A stretch of DNA of 54,900 bases, taken from contig JAOHFJ010000004.1 in NCBI GenBank assembly GCA_028097945.1, positions 1 to 54,900 of the forward strand, read 5' to 3'. Shown here piece after piece: positions 37,148 through 48,376 of this stretch. Position numbers and translations under genes: made by a program. Under the pieces are notes generated by a model. The model made no database searches. It worked only from the letters and a program-made list of their open reading frames with translations, and was not told where the DNA came from. Each line of letters begins with the position of its first letter. Position 1 is the stretch's first letter. Source of the stretch: Candidatus Pelagibacter sp. (lineage in GTDB: Bacteria; Pseudomonadota; Alphaproteobacteria; Pelagibacterales; Pelagibacteraceae).

Positions 37148-38215
37148 ATGAGTGATTTAGATAAAATAAGTTCGTTGTTTAACGCAAAGATAGATACGGT
37201 TAAAACAAAAGATGACCTGCAAAATATAAAGACAGAATTTTTTGGAAAAAATGGTCAAATTACACAACAGTTCAAATCTCTAGGATCCTTAGACCAAGAA
37301 AAAAGAAAAGAGTTTGCGTCAAACTTAAATAAAATTAAAGATGATTTAACACATCAATTAGAACAAAAAAATATTGAAATTGAGACTATTGAAATTAATG
37401 AAAAACTTAAAAATGAAAAAGTTGATATAACACTTCCAATTAGACCCGACCGACAAGGAAAAATTCATCCAGTTTCTCAAGTTATAGATGAAATATCTTC
37501 GATCTTTTCGGAGATAGGCTTTTCAGTGGCAGAAGGACCAGACGTTGAGTCCGAATATAATAATTTTACTGCACTGAACACCCCAGAAGAGCATCCCGCA
37601 AGAGATATGCATGACACTTTTTATTTAGAGGAAAATAAAAAATTATTGTTAAGAACACATACTTCACCAGTCCAAATAAGATCAATGTTATCAAGTAAAC
37701 CACCCTTTAAAATAATTGTACCTGGAAGAACTTACAGATGTGACAGTGATCAGACTCACGCCCCAATGTTTCACCAACTTGAAGGTCTTCATATAGATAA
37801 AGGCATCACAATGGGACACCTTAAAGGTTGTTTAGATTATTTTATTAAAGAATTTTTTGAGGTCAAAAATTTAAAAATGAGATTTAGACCAAGTCATTTC
37901 CCTTTTACGGAACCTTCGGCAGAAGTTGACATTGGATACAAAATTGAAAAAGGAAAAATAGTTATTGGAGAAGGAGACAAGTGGTTAGAAGTTTTAGGAT
38001 GCGGAATGGTTCATCCCAATGTTTTAAAAAATGTAAAAATCGACACAAAAAAATATCAAGGATTTGCATTCGGAATAGGAATTGATCGATTGGCAATGTT
38101 AAAATATGGAATCAATGATCTGAGAGCTTTCTTTGAGGCAGACTATAGATGGCTTAACCATTTTGGATTTGATCCATTAGATGTGCCAACAAATTATAGA
38201 GGGTTGAGCAAATGA
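37148..38215 (+). CDS. pheS: phenylalanyl-tRNA synthetase alpha subunit
   Basis: This is the catalytic subunit of the alpha2-beta2 PheRS. The 355 residues contain an N-terminal coiled-coil arm (1-90) and the class II core with HPVSQV, the [23 protein letters not shown] region, the FHQLEGL motif 2 part and [18 protein letters not shown] (motif 3). All are intact. It overlaps pheT by four bases (ATGA). A weak promoter-like TTGATT/TAAATA pair spaced by 17 bases lies in the 48-base gap behind rplT. Confidence 0.97.
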   Translation: MSDLDKISSLFNAKIDTVKTKDDLQNIKTEFFGKNGQITQQFKSLGSLDQEKRKEFASNLNKIKDDLTHQLEQKNIEIETIEINEKLKNEKVDITLPIRPDRQGKIHPVSQVIDEISSIFSEIGFSVAEGPDVESEYNNFTALNTPEEHPARDMHDTFYLEENKKLLLRTHTSPVQIRSMLSSKPPFKIIVPGRTYRCDSDQTHAPMFHQLEGLHIDKGITMGHLKGCLDYFIKEFFEVKNLKMRFRPSHFPFTEPSAEVDIGYKIEKGKIVIGEGDKWLEVLGCGMVHPNVLKNVKIDTKKYQGFAFGIGIDRLAMLKYGINDLRAFFEADYRWLNHFGFDPLDVPTNYRGLSK

Positions 38216-40614
38216 TTATTACAATTCCTTGGTTAAAAGAACACCTTAAAACATCTGCTAAAGAAAGTGAGATTATTAATCAGCTTACAAATATCGGACT
38301 TGAGGTTGAAGGTATAAAAGAAAACTCTGGAGAGATGGGTAAATTTAAAATTGCAAAAGTTTTAAAAGCAGAAAAACATCCAAACGCTGATAAATTAAAA
38401 GTCTGTGATGTTACTATTGGTGGTAAGGAGATTTTAAAAGTTGTTTGTGGCGCTCCAAATGCAAGAGAAGGTCTGATCACTATTTATGCACCGCCAGGCG
38501 CAGTAATACCTAAAACTAAATTTGAATTAAAGGTAGCAAAAATAAGAGGAGTAGAGTCTAAAGGAATGCTTTGCTCTGAAAGTGAACTCAATTTATCAAA
38601 TGAAAGTGAAGGAATTATCGAACTTAAAAATAAAGAGAAAGAAATAGGAAAAAGTTATTTTAAAATCAGCTCTCAAAAAGCAATTGATATTTCAATAACT
38701 CCCAACCGTGCTGATTGTTTAGGTGTTAGAGGTATTGCAAGAGATCTTTCATCAGCAGGAGTTGGGAAATTAATACAAATAAATAGAAAAAAAATTAAAC
38801 AAAATTCTAAACACCAAATTAAAACATCAATTATGAAAGAAAAGAATCAAGGGTGCGAAACCTTTGGAAGCTGTTACATAAAGAATATTACTAATAAAGA
38901 AAGCCCTGATTGGCTTAAAAATAAATTAATCGCATTGGGTTTAAAACCTATATCTGCTGTAGTGGATATTACAAACTATGTAATGTTTGATCTAAACAGA
39001 CCATTGCATGCTTATGATGCAGATAAAATAAAAAAAGAAATTATAGTTAGAAACGCTAAAGAGGGTGAGATGTTTGAGGCGCTAGATAACAAAAAATATA
39101 AACTTAACAAAGATATGTGTGTTATTTCTGATAAATCTGGCGTTTTAGGTTTGGGCGGGATTATTGGAGGAACTACTACCTCTACTGAATTAAATACAAA
39201 AAATATACTATTAGAAGCAGCTTATTTCAGTCCATCCTCAATAAGAAAAACAGCTAGAGCACTTAATATAAATACTGATGCGAAATACAGATTTGAAAGA
39301 GGAATTGACCCTAATTCAATCAAAGAGGGGCTAGAACTTGCAACCGAGCTAATTTTAAAAATTTGTGGTGGGGAAGCAAGTAAGTTCCAAATTAGCGGAA
39401 AGACAAATCAAAAAAAAAAGGTAATTAACTTTCAAGTAGAAAAATTTGAAAAACTTATTGGCATTCCAATTACAGCAAATGAGATTGATAAAATTTTATC
39501 CTCTCTAGGTTTTAAATGTAAAAAAGCTCATAAAGCTATAAAAGTAGAGGTGCCAAGCTGGAGACCAGATGTGAGTTTGGATGAAGATTTGATCGAGGAA
39601 CTAATTCGGATCAAAGGTTTTAATAATATAAAGTTAATTGAGCCAAGCAAAAATAGAACCCAAGATACTTTAAACTTCAAACAAAAGCTGTTCCATTTAT
39701 CGCAGAGATCTTTAGCCTCTAAAGGCTATATGGAAATAGTTACCTGGTCTTTTACAGACTCAAAGATTGATAAACAATTTTCTAAAGGTGAAAAAGAAAT
39801 TCCAATTTATAATCCTATTTCTTCTGATTTAGATGTTCTAAGACGATCGATCTTTTCTAATTTAGCAATTTATTTGAAAAAGAATCAAGATCGGGGATAC
39901 GAAGACTTATCTTTATTTGAAATTGGCCCAACATTTTTTGGAAAAAACCCAGGTGAACAACAGATTGTGGTTGGAGGTTTAAAATCTGGAAAAATGAATA
40001 GAAAAAGTTGGTTAGACAAGGAAAGAGACGTAGATGTTTTTGATATTAAAAGTGATGCTATTAAAACCTTGGTCGAACTTGGAGTAGAAGAAATAAACCT
40101 TTTTGTAAGCGATAACACAAAGCACAGTTATCATCCAGGTAGATCAGGATCGATAACTTTAAAATCAGAAAAAGGTCCTCACCTAGCGTACTTCGGAGAA
40201 ATACACCCTGCAATCATAAAAAACTTAGATTACAAAGATAAAAATATTTTTGGATTCGAAATTTTTTTGAAAAATATTCCTGAATCACACAAGAAACAAA
40301 GACAAAGCAAAAAAAGTTTTCAAGCTTCAGATTATCAAAAATCAGAAAGAGATTTTGCTTTTGTGATCGATAAAATCTTTAAGATCGGCGCCCTTGAGAA
40401 AATTATAAGAGAAGTTGATGGCAGTCTTATTCAAAATGTATCAACTTTTGACATTTACGAAGGAGAAAATATTCCAAAAGATAAAAAATCAGTTGCGATT
40501 AATGTTACTTTACAAGCTATCGATAAAACTCTTACAGAGAATGATTTAGATGAAATCAGTAAAAAGATTATCGATACAGTGAGTAAAAAAACTGGCGCTA
40601 TAATTAGGTCCTGA
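38212..40614 (+). CDS. pheT: phenylalanyl-tRNA synthetase beta subunit
   Basis: This is the large beta subunit of PheRS, which binds tRNA and edits tyrosine. Visible regions: EMAP-like OB domain near residues 40-150 ([15 protein letters not shown]), the B3/B4 editing domain ([10 protein letters not shown]), B5 domains with the FERGIDPNS segment, and the C-terminal ferredoxin-like anticodon-binding (FDX-ACB) domain in the last 90 residues ([13 protein letters not shown]). The 800-residue length is normal. It overlaps pheS (ATGA) and its TGA shares bases with the lepA ATG (TGATG), so the three are tightly coupled. Confidence 0.97.
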   Translation: MIITIPWLKEHLKTSAKESEIINQLTNIGLEVEGIKENSGEMGKFKIAKVLKAEKHPNADKLKVCDVTIGGKEILKVVCGAPNAREGLITIYAPPGAVIPKTKFELKVAKIRGVESKGMLCSESELNLSNESEGIIELKNKEKEIGKSYFKISSQKAIDISITPNRADCLGVRGIARDLSSAGVGKLIQINRKKIKQNSKHQIKTSIMKEKNQGCETFGSCYIKNITNKESPDWLKNKLIALGLKPISAVVDITNYVMFDLNRPLHAYDADKIKKEIIVRNAKEGEMFEALDNKKYKLNKDMCVISDKSGVLGLGGIIGGTTTSTELNTKNILLEAAYFSPSSIRKTARALNINTDAKYRFERGIDPNSIKEGLELATELILKICGGEASKFQISGKTNQKKKVINFQVEKFEKLIGIPITANEIDKILSSLGFKCKKAHKAIKVEVPSWRPDVSLDEDLIEELIRIKGFNNIKLIEPSKNRTQDTLNFKQKLFHLSQRSLASKGYMEIVTWSFTDSKIDKQFSKGEKEIPIYNPISSDLDVLRRSIFSNLAIYLKKNQDRGYEDLSLFEIGPTFFGKNPGEQQIVVGGLKSGKMNRKSWLDKERDVDVFDIKSDAIKTLVELGVEEINLFVSDNTKHSYHPGRSGSITLKSEKGPHLAYFGEIHPAIIKNLDYKDKNIFGFEIFLKNIPESHKKQRQSKKSFQASDYQKSERDFAFVIDKIFKIGALEKIIREVDGSLIQNVSTFDIYEGENIPKDKKSVAINVTLQAIDKTLTENDLDEISKKIIDTVSKKTGAIIRS

Positions 40615-42422
40615 TGTCAGAAACAAAAAGAATACGTAATTTTTCTATAATTGCGCACATTGATCATGGTAAATCAACAATTGCTGATCGTATCATTCAT
40701 AAATGCGGTGGTTTAACTGATCGTGAGATGAAACAACAAGTCCTAGACTCAATGGATATTGAGCGAGAAAGAGGAATTACAATTAAGGCTCAAACAGTTA
40801 AACTAAACTATAAATCCAAAGATGGTAAGGATTATATATTAAATATAATTGATACTCCGGGCCATGTAGATTTCGGTTATGAAGTAAGTCGTTCTTTATC
40901 AGCTTGCGAGGGATCTCTTTTGATTGTAGATAGCACTCAAGGAGTTGAGGCTCAAACCTTAGCAAATGTCTACCAAGCTTTAGAAATTAATCATGAAGTT
41001 ATACCAATTTTAAATAAAATTGATTTACCAGCATCAGACATTGAAAAAACAAAAAAAGAAATTGAAGATGTTGTTGGAATAGAAACAACTAATGCCATTT
41101 CTTGTTCTGGTAAAACTGGAGAAGGAATTGATGAAATATTAGAGGCAATTATTAATAAACTACCTGCTCCAGAAGGAGCTGTGGATGAAAAATTAAAATG
41201 TTTATTGGTTGATAGCTGGTATGACAGTTATCTCGGTGTAGTTATTTTAGTCAGGGTCATAAATGGAAAATTAAAAAAAAACATGAAGGTAAAGTTAATG
41301 TCTAACGATCAACAATATGTGGTCGAAAAAGTAGGAGTATTCACTCCTAAGCCAAATGATATTGAAGAGTTAAGTTCAGGTGAGATAGGTTTTATTATTA
41401 CAGGTATAAAATCTCTTTCAGAAACAAAAGTTGGAGACACAATTTGTGATGCTAGTGCGCCTGTTGACAAACCTCTTCCAGGTTTTAAACCAAGTAAACC
41501 TGTAGTATTTTGCGGACTTTTTCCGGTAGATAGCTCTGAATATCAAAAACTAAAAGATGGACTAGCAAAATTAAAACTAAATGACTCAAGTTTTTCTTTC
41601 GAGCCGGAGTCATCCAGCGCTCTTGGGCTAGGATTCAGGTGTGGATTCTTAGGTTTATTACATCTTGAAATTATAACAGAAAGACTCGAAAGAGAATTTG
41701 ATGTTAATCTAATTACAACTACTCCAGGAGTGATTTATAAGGTACATAAAATTAAAGGTGAAATTTTAGATTTACAAAATCCATCAAATATGCCGGATCT
41801 TTCTCAGATTGAAAAAATAGAGGAGCCATGGATAAAATCTACAATTATAACTCCAGATGAATATTTGGGGTCAATTATAAAAATTTGTCAGGAAAAAAGA
41901 GGAATACAAACTAATTTAAGTTATTCAGGTAAAAGAGCTGTTTTGTCATACGATCTTCCACTCAATGAGGTTGTATTTGATTTTAATGATAAATTAAAAT
42001 CAATATCGAGTGGTTACGCAAGCTTTGATTATGAAATTTCTGATTATAGAGAAGGCGATTTAGTTAAACTTGGTATATTGGTCAATGCTGAACCTGTTGA
42101 TGCGTTAGCAATGATAATACATAAAGATTTTGCTCAAACAACTGGTAGACAAGTTTGTGAAAAGTTAAAAGATTTAATACCACGGCACAATTTTATGATT
42201 CCTGTCCAGGCAGCTATTGGAGGTAAAATAGTTGCAAGAGAGTCTATCAAAGGTTTTAAAAAAGACGTTTTGACCAAAATTCACGGAGGCGGAGCGACTG
42301 ACCGTAAAAGAAAACTTTTAGAAAAGCAAAAAAAAGGTAAAGCAAGATCAAAACAATTTGGCAAAGTTGAAATTCCCCAAGAAGCGTTCATAGGAGTTTT
42401 AAAAATAAATAAAGAAACGTGA
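40614..42422 (+). CDS. lepA: elongation factor 4 (EF-4/LepA GTPase)
   Basis: LepA is a ribosome-dependent GTPase implicated in back-translocation or in 30S assembly. The 602 residues show the G1 motif AHIDHGKST (14-22), G2/G3 [12 protein letters not shown] and [11 protein letters not shown], and NKIDLPASD (G4). The LepA-specific C-terminal domain is present near [23 protein letters not shown]. The length fits the family. It overlaps pheT by one base on the start side and the following methyltransferase on the stop side (GTGATG), joining a housekeeping operon to surface-glycan genes. Confidence 0.97.
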   Translation: MSETKRIRNFSIIAHIDHGKSTIADRIIHKCGGLTDREMKQQVLDSMDIERERGITIKAQTVKLNYKSKDGKDYILNIIDTPGHVDFGYEVSRSLSACEGSLLIVDSTQGVEAQTLANVYQALEINHEVIPILNKIDLPASDIEKTKKEIEDVVGIETTNAISCSGKTGEGIDEILEAIINKLPAPEGAVDEKLKCLLVDSWYDSYLGVVILVRVINGKLKKNMKVKLMSNDQQYVVEKVGVFTPKPNDIEELSSGEIGFIITGIKSLSETKVGDTICDASAPVDKPLPGFKPSKPVVFCGLFPVDSSEYQKLKDGLAKLKLNDSSFSFEPESSSALGLGFRCGFLGLLHLEIITERLEREFDVNLITTTPGVIYKVHKIKGEILDLQNPSNMPDLSQIEKIEEPWIKSTIITPDEYLGSIIKICQEKRGIQTNLSYSGKRAVLSYDLPLNEVVFDFNDKLKSISSGYASFDYEISDYREGDLVKLGILVNAEPVDALAMIIHKDFAQTTGRQVCEKLKDLIPRHNFMIPVQAAIGGKIVARESIKGFKKDVLTKIHGGGATDRKRKLLEKQKKGKARSKQFGKVEIPQEAFIGVLKINKET

Positions 42423-43240
42423 TGAAAAAAAACTATAGAATATTTCAAAGCTTTTTATTTTTCTGGATAATGAAAACTATTAATAAAATATTTTCTAATT
42501 GTAAAATAAAAATTTTACCCCCCTTAGGTGAAAAAAAAGACTTTACGTTTGATTTTTCTCAAAAAACAAGAAGGGTGGTTTTTAGAAAAGATGAAGATTG
42601 TTTTGGAAAGATAATTTTTGACAGTTCTTTAAATGAGTCATTTTTATGCAACTTAGGAAAAAATTATAATACCAATAAATCGGGAATAAATTTATCGGGG
42701 CATCGTAGTGGATACACAAGTTTATATAATTTGCTATTAACAAATTTAAAGAATAAAAAATGTTCTATTGCTGAAATAGGCATTGAAAAAAATGCATCTA
42801 CTAAAATGTGGAGAAAATATTTTAGAAAAGCATCAATAGACTGTTTTGAGATTGACAAAAATAAAATTTCATATGCAAAAAAACAAAAATTAAAAGGTGT
42901 TAAATATCACTATATTGACGTTCAAAATAAAAAATTGATAGATTTACAGTTTAAAAAATTAAAAAAAAAATTTGATTTAATAATTGATGATAGCACTCAT
43001 ATATTTGACCATCAAATTAATATAATTTTTAATACTTATAAATATTTAAAACAAGGTGGGATATTAATTATAGAAGATATTTATAGATACAGAAAAGGGT
43101 ATGAAGAAAAAAGATATTATAATAGTCTAAAAAAATTGAAGAAAAATTTTTCAGATATAGTTTTCATAGAAACATCTCACGTTAACAATTATACAGCTAG
43201 TTGGAATTGTGAAAAAATTTTATTATTAATAAAAAAATGA
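42419..43240 (+). CDS. class I SAM-dependent methyltransferase (TylF/macrocin-like)
   Basis: This is a 273-residue protein with a Rossmann methyltransferase core. [13 protein letters not shown] is followed by the SAM-binding [16 protein letters not shown], the acidic loop CFEID, and the [15 protein letters not shown] motif with a conserved metal/acid cluster, then [11 protein letters not shown]. That order matches the group of macrocin O-methyltransferase (TylF)-like enzymes seen in surface-sugar clusters. The start is either GTG 42419 or ATG 42422; the GTG overlaps the lepA TGA. It overlaps the next glycosyltransferase (ATGA at 43237). The sugar acceptor is not known. Confidence 0.75.
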   Translation: MMKKNYRIFQSFLFFWIMKTINKIFSNCKIKILPPLGEKKDFTFDFSQKTRRVVFRKDEDCFGKIIFDSSLNESFLCNLGKNYNTNKSGINLSGHRSGYTSLYNLLLTNLKNKKCSIAEIGIEKNASTKMWRKYFRKASIDCFEIDKNKISYAKKQKLKGVKYHYIDVQNKKLIDLQFKKLKKKFDLIIDDSTHIFDHQINIIFNTYKYLKQGGILIIEDIYRYRKGYEEKRYYNSLKKLKKNFSDIVFIETSHVNNYTASWNCEKILLLIKK

Positions 43241-44259
43241 AAAATGTTATATTTTTAGTTGATGCTCAACAAAGTCCATCAGGTGGAGGAAAAATAATTT
43301 ACCAATACTCAAATTATATAAACTCCTTAAAAAACTTTTCTTCTTGCGTAGCACACCTTAAAAAGAAAAAAATAAATAAGTGGATAAATTCAATAAATAA
43401 AAGAATAAATATTTATGAAAACAATTATGTTGGCTGGAAAGCAAATGAGTTAACTGTAAAAAAAAATCACAATTTCTCTTGGTTTAATGTAAAGATAAAT
43501 TCTAAAAACGATTTAAATTTTGATAAAAATAATGATTTTGTTATATTACCAGAAATATTCGCACATTTAGCAAACGATATATTACTTAAAAAAAAAATAA
43601 AATACGCAATATTTGTCCAAAATGGTTATTCAATTTTCCCTACGCAGGATTTTGAAAAATTAAATAAATCGTACAATAATGCAGAATTTATACTTTCATA
43701 TTCAACAGATATAAAAAATTGCATTTCATTAGCTTTTCCTAAAATAAAAAAAAAAATTATCGACGTTAAATATTCGATAGATAAGAACAAGTTTATCACG
43801 AACTTTAGAAAGTTAAACTTAATAACTTTTATGCCTCGGAAACTTAAAAAACATAGTGAATTAATTATAAGTTTTTTAAAAAATAATCTTCCAAAGAAAT
43901 GGAAATTAAAAGCTATTCATAATATGTCTGAAAAAGAAGTATTTAATAATCTAATGAAGTCTAAAATTTTTCTTTCATTTTCCGAACTTGAAGGCTTACC
44001 GTTGCCACCTGTAGAAGCTGCATTAGCCGGAAATCAAGTAATTGGTTATACAGGTGAAGGCGGAAAAGAGTATTGGCAAAAACCAATTTTTACAGAAATA
44101 AAAACCGGAGAGATTAAAAGTTTTTGTAAAGAGATCTTAAAAAATATAGAAAATAAAAATTTTATTAAAATTTCAAAAAAGCAACGAATTTCTTTAGCTG
44201 ATAATTTTTCACCTGAAAAAGAAAAAGCTAGTATTAGAAAATTTCTGGCCTTAATTTAG
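43237..44259 (+). CDS. GT-B glycosyltransferase
   Basis: This is a 340-residue protein with a GT4-like end: EGLPLPPVEAALAGNQVIGYTGEGG (the EX7E region that binds the nucleotide-sugar) and an N-terminal Gly-rich loop QQSPSGGGKIIYQ. The middle part is poorly conserved, rich in Lys, Asn and Ile. It starts inside the methyltransferase stop (ATGA) and converges with the FkbM methyltransferase through a 26-base 3' overlap. The donor sugar and acceptor are unknown. It is part of the second glycan island and has even lower GC than the adjacent translation genes. Confidence 0.7.
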   Translation: MKNVIFLVDAQQSPSGGGKIIYQYSNYINSLKNFSSCVAHLKKKKINKWINSINKRINIYENNYVGWKANELTVKKNHNFSWFNVKINSKNDLNFDKNNDFVILPEIFAHLANDILLKKKIKYAIFVQNGYSIFPTQDFEKLNKSYNNAEFILSYSTDIKNCISLAFPKIKKKIIDVKYSIDKNKFITNFRKLNLITFMPRKLKKHSELIISFLKNNLPKKWKLKAIHNMSEKEVFNNLMKSKIFLSFSELEGLPLPPVEAALAGNQVIGYTGEGGKEYWQKPIFTEIKTGEIKSFCKEILKNIENKNFIKISKKQRISLADNFSPEKEKASIRKFLALI

Positions 44260-44950
44260 TATTTACATATATTGCATCCGTATAAGACATAAATGGAAAC
44301 TTAAAATTTTTAATATTTTTAAAAAAATTTTTCTCCAAAAAAAGTGTTATCTTATCTAAATCATAATTTTTATAATAGTCTGTAAAATTATGTTCAATTA
44401 AAATTATCTCGGTTTTTTTCAAACTTTTTTTAGCTCCTATTAATACTTGCATTTCATTTCCTTCGGTGTCAATTTTTAATAAATCAATTTTTTTCAATTT
44501 CATTGATTTGGTGAAATTATCGAGTGTGTTTATTTTTACTCTTTCTTCATTTAAAAAACCTGCCTTCCTTTTACCTAGTAAAACTGATTTAATTTTATAA
44601 TGTTTTGAAAGGGGATTCGTTTTTGAAAACGTTGAAGTTGTAGTTAATATATTTTTTCTTAGTTTTCTTGTTCCCTTTTTTTTGTCTAATGCGTAATTTT
44701 TAACTCTTACATTTCTAGCATTTTTAAATTTTTTATTTAAAAAATTAAAACAATCCTTCTGAGGTTCGAAGCCTACAACAGAACATCCATGAAATATTTT
44801 CAAAAAGCCATCAATACTCTCACCTTTATGAGAACCCACATCGAGTATTAATTTAAACCTTATGTTCAAATTTAATAAGAATTTATGAATTCTTAAACGA
44901 TGAATATATTTATCTAAAAAATTATATATGATTTCAAAGATTAATCTCAT
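44234..44950 (-). CDS. FkbM-family methyltransferase
   Basis: This is a 238-residue methyltransferase. FkbM-type motifs are LILDVGSHKGESIDGF (SAM-binding), VVGFEPQK and the C-terminal LLKIDTEGNEMQVLIGA, all present in order. Such enzymes O-methylate sugars or other small molecules. It is the only minus-strand gene in this stretch, converging on the upstream glycosyltransferase and divergent from the GT-C-like gene that follows. Position and motif both suggest methylation of the surface polysaccharide, perhaps as an end cap; that is inference. Confidence 0.85.
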   Translation of the reverse strand: MRLIFEIIYNFLDKYIHRLRIHKFLLNLNIRFKLILDVGSHKGESIDGFLKIFHGCSVVGFEPQKDCFNFLNKKFKNARNVRVKNYALDKKKGTRKLRKNILTTTSTFSKTNPLSKHYKIKSVLLGKRKAGFLNEERVKINTLDNFTKSMKLKKIDLLKIDTEGNEMQVLIGAKKSLKKTEIILIEHNFTDYYKNYDLDKITLFLEKNFFKNIKNFKFPFMSYTDAIYVNTKLRPEIF

Positions 44951-45017
44951 TTGTTCTAATTATAATAGATGATATAAACTCAAATTAATTTTTTCTAATA
45001 TTCTTTGATTAAATTTA

Positions 45018-46958
45018 ATGATTATTTTTTTTACTATATTTTTATTTATATTAATAGCAAGGGCCAATTCATATTTACTGAGTTACGAAATATTAAATAT
45101 TGATGAGTCTCAAATGATGGCTAATGCTATTAGATTTGATCTTAATAATTACAATATTTTTGAATTTGATGGCACAAGTTCTGGTTTTCTAAATTCACTT
45201 ATATTAAATTGGCCAAATATTTTTGGATTAGATGTAACCTTTTTAAGTACACGATTAACTGCTATTTTTATCTTATCTATAATTTTTTATTTAATATTTT
45301 TGTATTTTAAAAATGAATTGGGAAAATTCTTATCAATTTTAGTTATTGCTCCTGGTCTTATATTTTTTTCATTTACCAATGACCCTGATTATCAACATTA
45401 CTCAAGTGAGTTATTGTCCACTTTATTAATTGTATTCTGCTTATTCAGTTTAAAAATTTATTCAAAAAAAACCCCTTTCTATAATTTGATTGGATTTTTG
45501 CCTTTGGGTTTAATTTTATTTTCAAAATCACAAATAATACCAACTGCTATTTCTATTTTTCTAGTGTCAGGTCTATATTTTATTTGGTTAAAGAATTTTA
45601 AATATTTGTATAAAATGTCTTTTCTTTTCTTGTTCCCTGTTTTTTTTATCATTAGTTTATATTTTTTAAACGGCTATATAGGCGATTATTATATAAATTA
45701 TTTTGAATTTTCAAAAGCAGTAGTCTCTAAGTATTCATTAGGCCAAAACATTAATACCGATGTTATAAACTCAAGCAAAGAGATTTACGAATCCAATTTA
45801 ATCAAACACCTTTTATACAATTCATTGTTTCATTATTTTTACTTCCAGATTTTGATCTCAATTGTTATCTTATTTGCATTAAATAAAAAAATTATTTCAA
45901 AAATTACAGACATAAATCTAATATTGATAATAACATGTATTGGCTCAATTTTTTTTTCAATTCTATTGACTGGAGTAATTTATAGACATTATTTAATTCC
46001 TCTTATACCATTAACAACTTTATTTGTTGGCTATTTATTTGCAGTGAATAAAAATATTTTTTCTTCAAAATATCTTAAAATATTTTTGATTTTGTTGAGC
46101 ATGCCATTATTAACTTCTCTTTTTTTGGAAAAAAATAAGTTTTATACAAAAGATTTAAAAAGATCAGATCTGAGTTTTTCTAATATAAATTTTGAAAGCC
46201 CAAAAATTTTAAATTTTTTAAATAAAGAAAGAGCAAATCTTTTTGTTTGGGGCTGGGCTCCACAATGGTACGTATTAAGTTACAAATTTCCATCAGACAG
46301 GGCAACAATATCGCAAAAAAATATAGAGGATTATTCTAATAAAGATTATTTTGATAAAAGATTAGTACAAGATTTTAATGATCATTTACCAAGTATAGTT
46401 ATTGATGCTGTAAAACCTAATAGCTTTTATTATACCGAAGAGAAAAACTCCTTAAAAGTAAATTCCCCAATTAAAAATCAAATAATTAAAAATTATACTT
46501 TACTAAATGAAAATAATTCAAATTGCCTAGATATATACTTACATAAAGAAGATTATAAATTACTGAAAAAAAGATTAATTGAATATGATATTAAAGATCC
46601 ATTAATTAAAAATAAATTAGATGATTATAGCATTGGTGAGGATATATGTGATGATAGTTATATTTTTAGTTCAGATGATAAAAATGATTTAAAATTTAAT
46701 TTTGAAAAACAGGCAGATGTAAATAATATATTAATATTAGCTTCACGCAAAAATACTAGTGAGACAATGTTAGAAATTAAACTTATCCAAAATAAAAAAG
46801 AAATAAATGTTAAAAAAGTTAAACTCAAAAAATACCCTTTTTGGACAAACATTCAATTTAAAGAAAATTATGAGCATATAAATGGTGTAAATTTAGACGT
46901 AAAAATTTTAAAAGAACTAAATTATGGTTTAAATGAAATTAAATTTTATAGAAAATAA
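45018..46958 (+). CDS. large GT-C-like membrane glycosyltransferase (GT39/PMT-like)
   Basis: This is a 646-residue protein with about ten hydrophobic helices in the N-terminal 370 residues and a soluble C-terminal half. The first loop carries the acidic pair in ILNIDESQMMANA, typical of the catalytic Asp/Glu of undecaprenyl-phosphate-sugar dependent GT-C enzymes. The C-terminal region (about 540-646), rich in Lys, Ile and Asn with short beta-like stretches, could be a carbohydrate-binding or jelly-roll-like domain. I do not recognise its subfamily. It follows a 67-base gap behind the divergent FkbM gene. The DNA is very poor in GC. Confidence 0.62.
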   Translation: MIIFFTIFLFILIARANSYLLSYEILNIDESQMMANAIRFDLNNYNIFEFDGTSSGFLNSLILNWPNIFGLDVTFLSTRLTAIFILSIIFYLIFLYFKNELGKFLSILVIAPGLIFFSFTNDPDYQHYSSELLSTLLIVFCLFSLKIYSKKTPFYNLIGFLPLGLILFSKSQIIPTAISIFLVSGLYFIWLKNFKYLYKMSFLFLFPVFFIISLYFLNGYIGDYYINYFEFSKAVVSKYSLGQNINTDVINSSKEIYESNLIKHLLYNSLFHYFYFQILISIVILFALNKKIISKITDINLILIITCIGSIFFSILLTGVIYRHYLIPLIPLTTLFVGYLFAVNKNIFSSKYLKIFLILLSMPLLTSLFLEKNKFYTKDLKRSDLSFSNINFESPKILNFLNKERANLFVWGWAPQWYVLSYKFPSDRATISQKNIEDYSNKDYFDKRLVQDFNDHLPSIVIDAVKPNSFYYTEEKNSLKVNSPIKNQIIKNYTLLNENNSNCLDIYLHKEDYKLLKKRLIEYDIKDPLIKNKLDDYSIGEDICDDSYIFSSDDKNDLKFNFEKQADVNNILILASRKNTSETMLEIKLIQNKKEINVKKVKLKKYPFWTNIQFKENYEHINGVNLDVKILKELNYGLNEIKFYRK

Positions 46959-47029
46959 TAATAAGTTTAATTTATCTAAAAAATATGTATATTCTCCATA
47001 AAATTTCTTATTAAATCAAAAATATATTT

Positions 47030-48343
47030 GTGAATTACAAAAATCTTCTTAAATCAAAAAAATTTAAAATAGCTGTATGGGGAACTGGTTACATTGGTTT
47101 ATCCACCATGGTCTATTTTGCTAAGAAAAAAATTCGATGTATTGGATATGATATAAACAAAGAAAAAGTTAAAAAAATCAATTCAGGAGTTATACCTCTC
47201 CCAGATTTAAAAAGTTGGTTTGGATTTGATATTAAGGGATTAGTTAAGCAAAATTATCTAAGAGCCACTTCTAATTATAAAGATTTAATAACTGAAGATT
47301 TTTTAGTACATTTTATAGCTATACCAACAGAAAAAGATGGTAAACCTTACTACAAGCCATTAATGAACGTCCTAAGTTGTATAAGTAAAATTAATCGAAG
47401 TGCCAAGAATCCACCTGTAATAATAGTAGAGTCTACTCTTGCTCCTAAAGTGTCAGATAAAAAAATTATACCATTTTTTAAAAATAAAAACTTAACAGTT
47501 GGTAAAAATCTATTGTTATCTATAGCTCCAAGAAGAGACTGGTTCATAGAGGGTGGAAAAAATTTAGAAAGTTTAGATAGAGTTTATGGATCAACAGATG
47601 AAAAATCTGTAAAAGTTACAAAAGATGTTTTATCTATTGTTTGTAAAAAACTTCATTTAGCTAGCTCTTATAAAGTTTCTGAAATGGTTAAAAGTGTCGA
47701 AAATGCCTACAGACACATGGACATAACTCTTGCTAATCAGCTATCTTTGGCTTTTCCAAAAGATAATATTAGAGAAGTATTAAAATTGGTGGGGACCAAA
47801 TGGAATCTTGAAACCTTCCACCCAGGAATAGGCGCAGGGGGATATTGTATACCATTATCAAGCAGATATATTTTATCACAAGTAAAGAACGTTAATAAAC
47901 TTTCATTGCTCCGGGAAACGATAAAAACAGATGATGGGATGAGCAGGTTTATTGCTAATTCAATTGCAAGCAGGGGTTTAAAAAAAATTGGTGTCTTAGG
48001 TTTATCTTACAAGGGAGATTTAAAAGTAAGTGTTCTTTCTAAAGTGATACCTCTAGTTAAATCATTACTAAAGAAAAAATTAACTGTTAGACTTTTTGAT
48101 CCATATTTTAGCAATAAGGAGGTATACGATGCCGTTAAAGTAAAAACATTTAATTTTCCCAAAGATCTACCAACTTTTGATTGTCTGATAGTTACAGTCG
48201 ATCACAAACAATTCAAGATAAAAAAAAAAATTTTAGAAAAACATTTAAAAAAATGTAAGCTCATTATTGATCATGACGGAGCATGGAAAAAATATAATTT
48301 TAAAAAAAATTATCACTTATCCGGTGATCATGGATGGCTTTAA
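47030..48343 (+). CDS. nucleotide-sugar dehydrogenase (UDP-ManNAc/UDP-Glc dehydrogenase-like)
   Basis: This is a 437-residue member of the UDP-glucose/GDP-mannose dehydrogenase family, which oxidises C6 of a UDP-sugar to the uronic acid. The N-terminal Rossmann motif is GTGYIG (18-23), the central dimerisation helix follows SEMVKSVENAYRHMDI, and the catalytic cysteine Cys273 sits in GAGGYCIPLS, closer to the WecC/WbpA form than to Ugd. The start is GTG at 47030; no clear ribosome-binding site is seen. It supplies an acidic sugar for the glycan, with the epimerase at 48377 probably acting on the same substrate. Confidence 0.85.
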   Translation: MNYKNLLKSKKFKIAVWGTGYIGLSTMVYFAKKKIRCIGYDINKEKVKKINSGVIPLPDLKSWFGFDIKGLVKQNYLRATSNYKDLITEDFLVHFIAIPTEKDGKPYYKPLMNVLSCISKINRSAKNPPVIIVESTLAPKVSDKKIIPFFKNKNLTVGKNLLLSIAPRRDWFIEGGKNLESLDRVYGSTDEKSVKVTKDVLSIVCKKLHLASSYKVSEMVKSVENAYRHMDITLANQLSLAFPKDNIREVLKLVGTKWNLETFHPGIGAGGYCIPLSSRYILSQVKNVNKLSLLRETIKTDDGMSRFIANSIASRGLKKIGVLGLSYKGDLKVSVLSKVIPLVKSLLKKKLTVRLFDPYFSNKEVYDAVKVKTFNFPKDLPTFDCLIVTVDHKQFKIKKKILEKHLKKCKLIIDHDGAWKKYNFKKNYHLSGDHGWL

Positions 48344-48376
48344 ATTAGTCAAAAATACAATGAATTTATTAATCAA

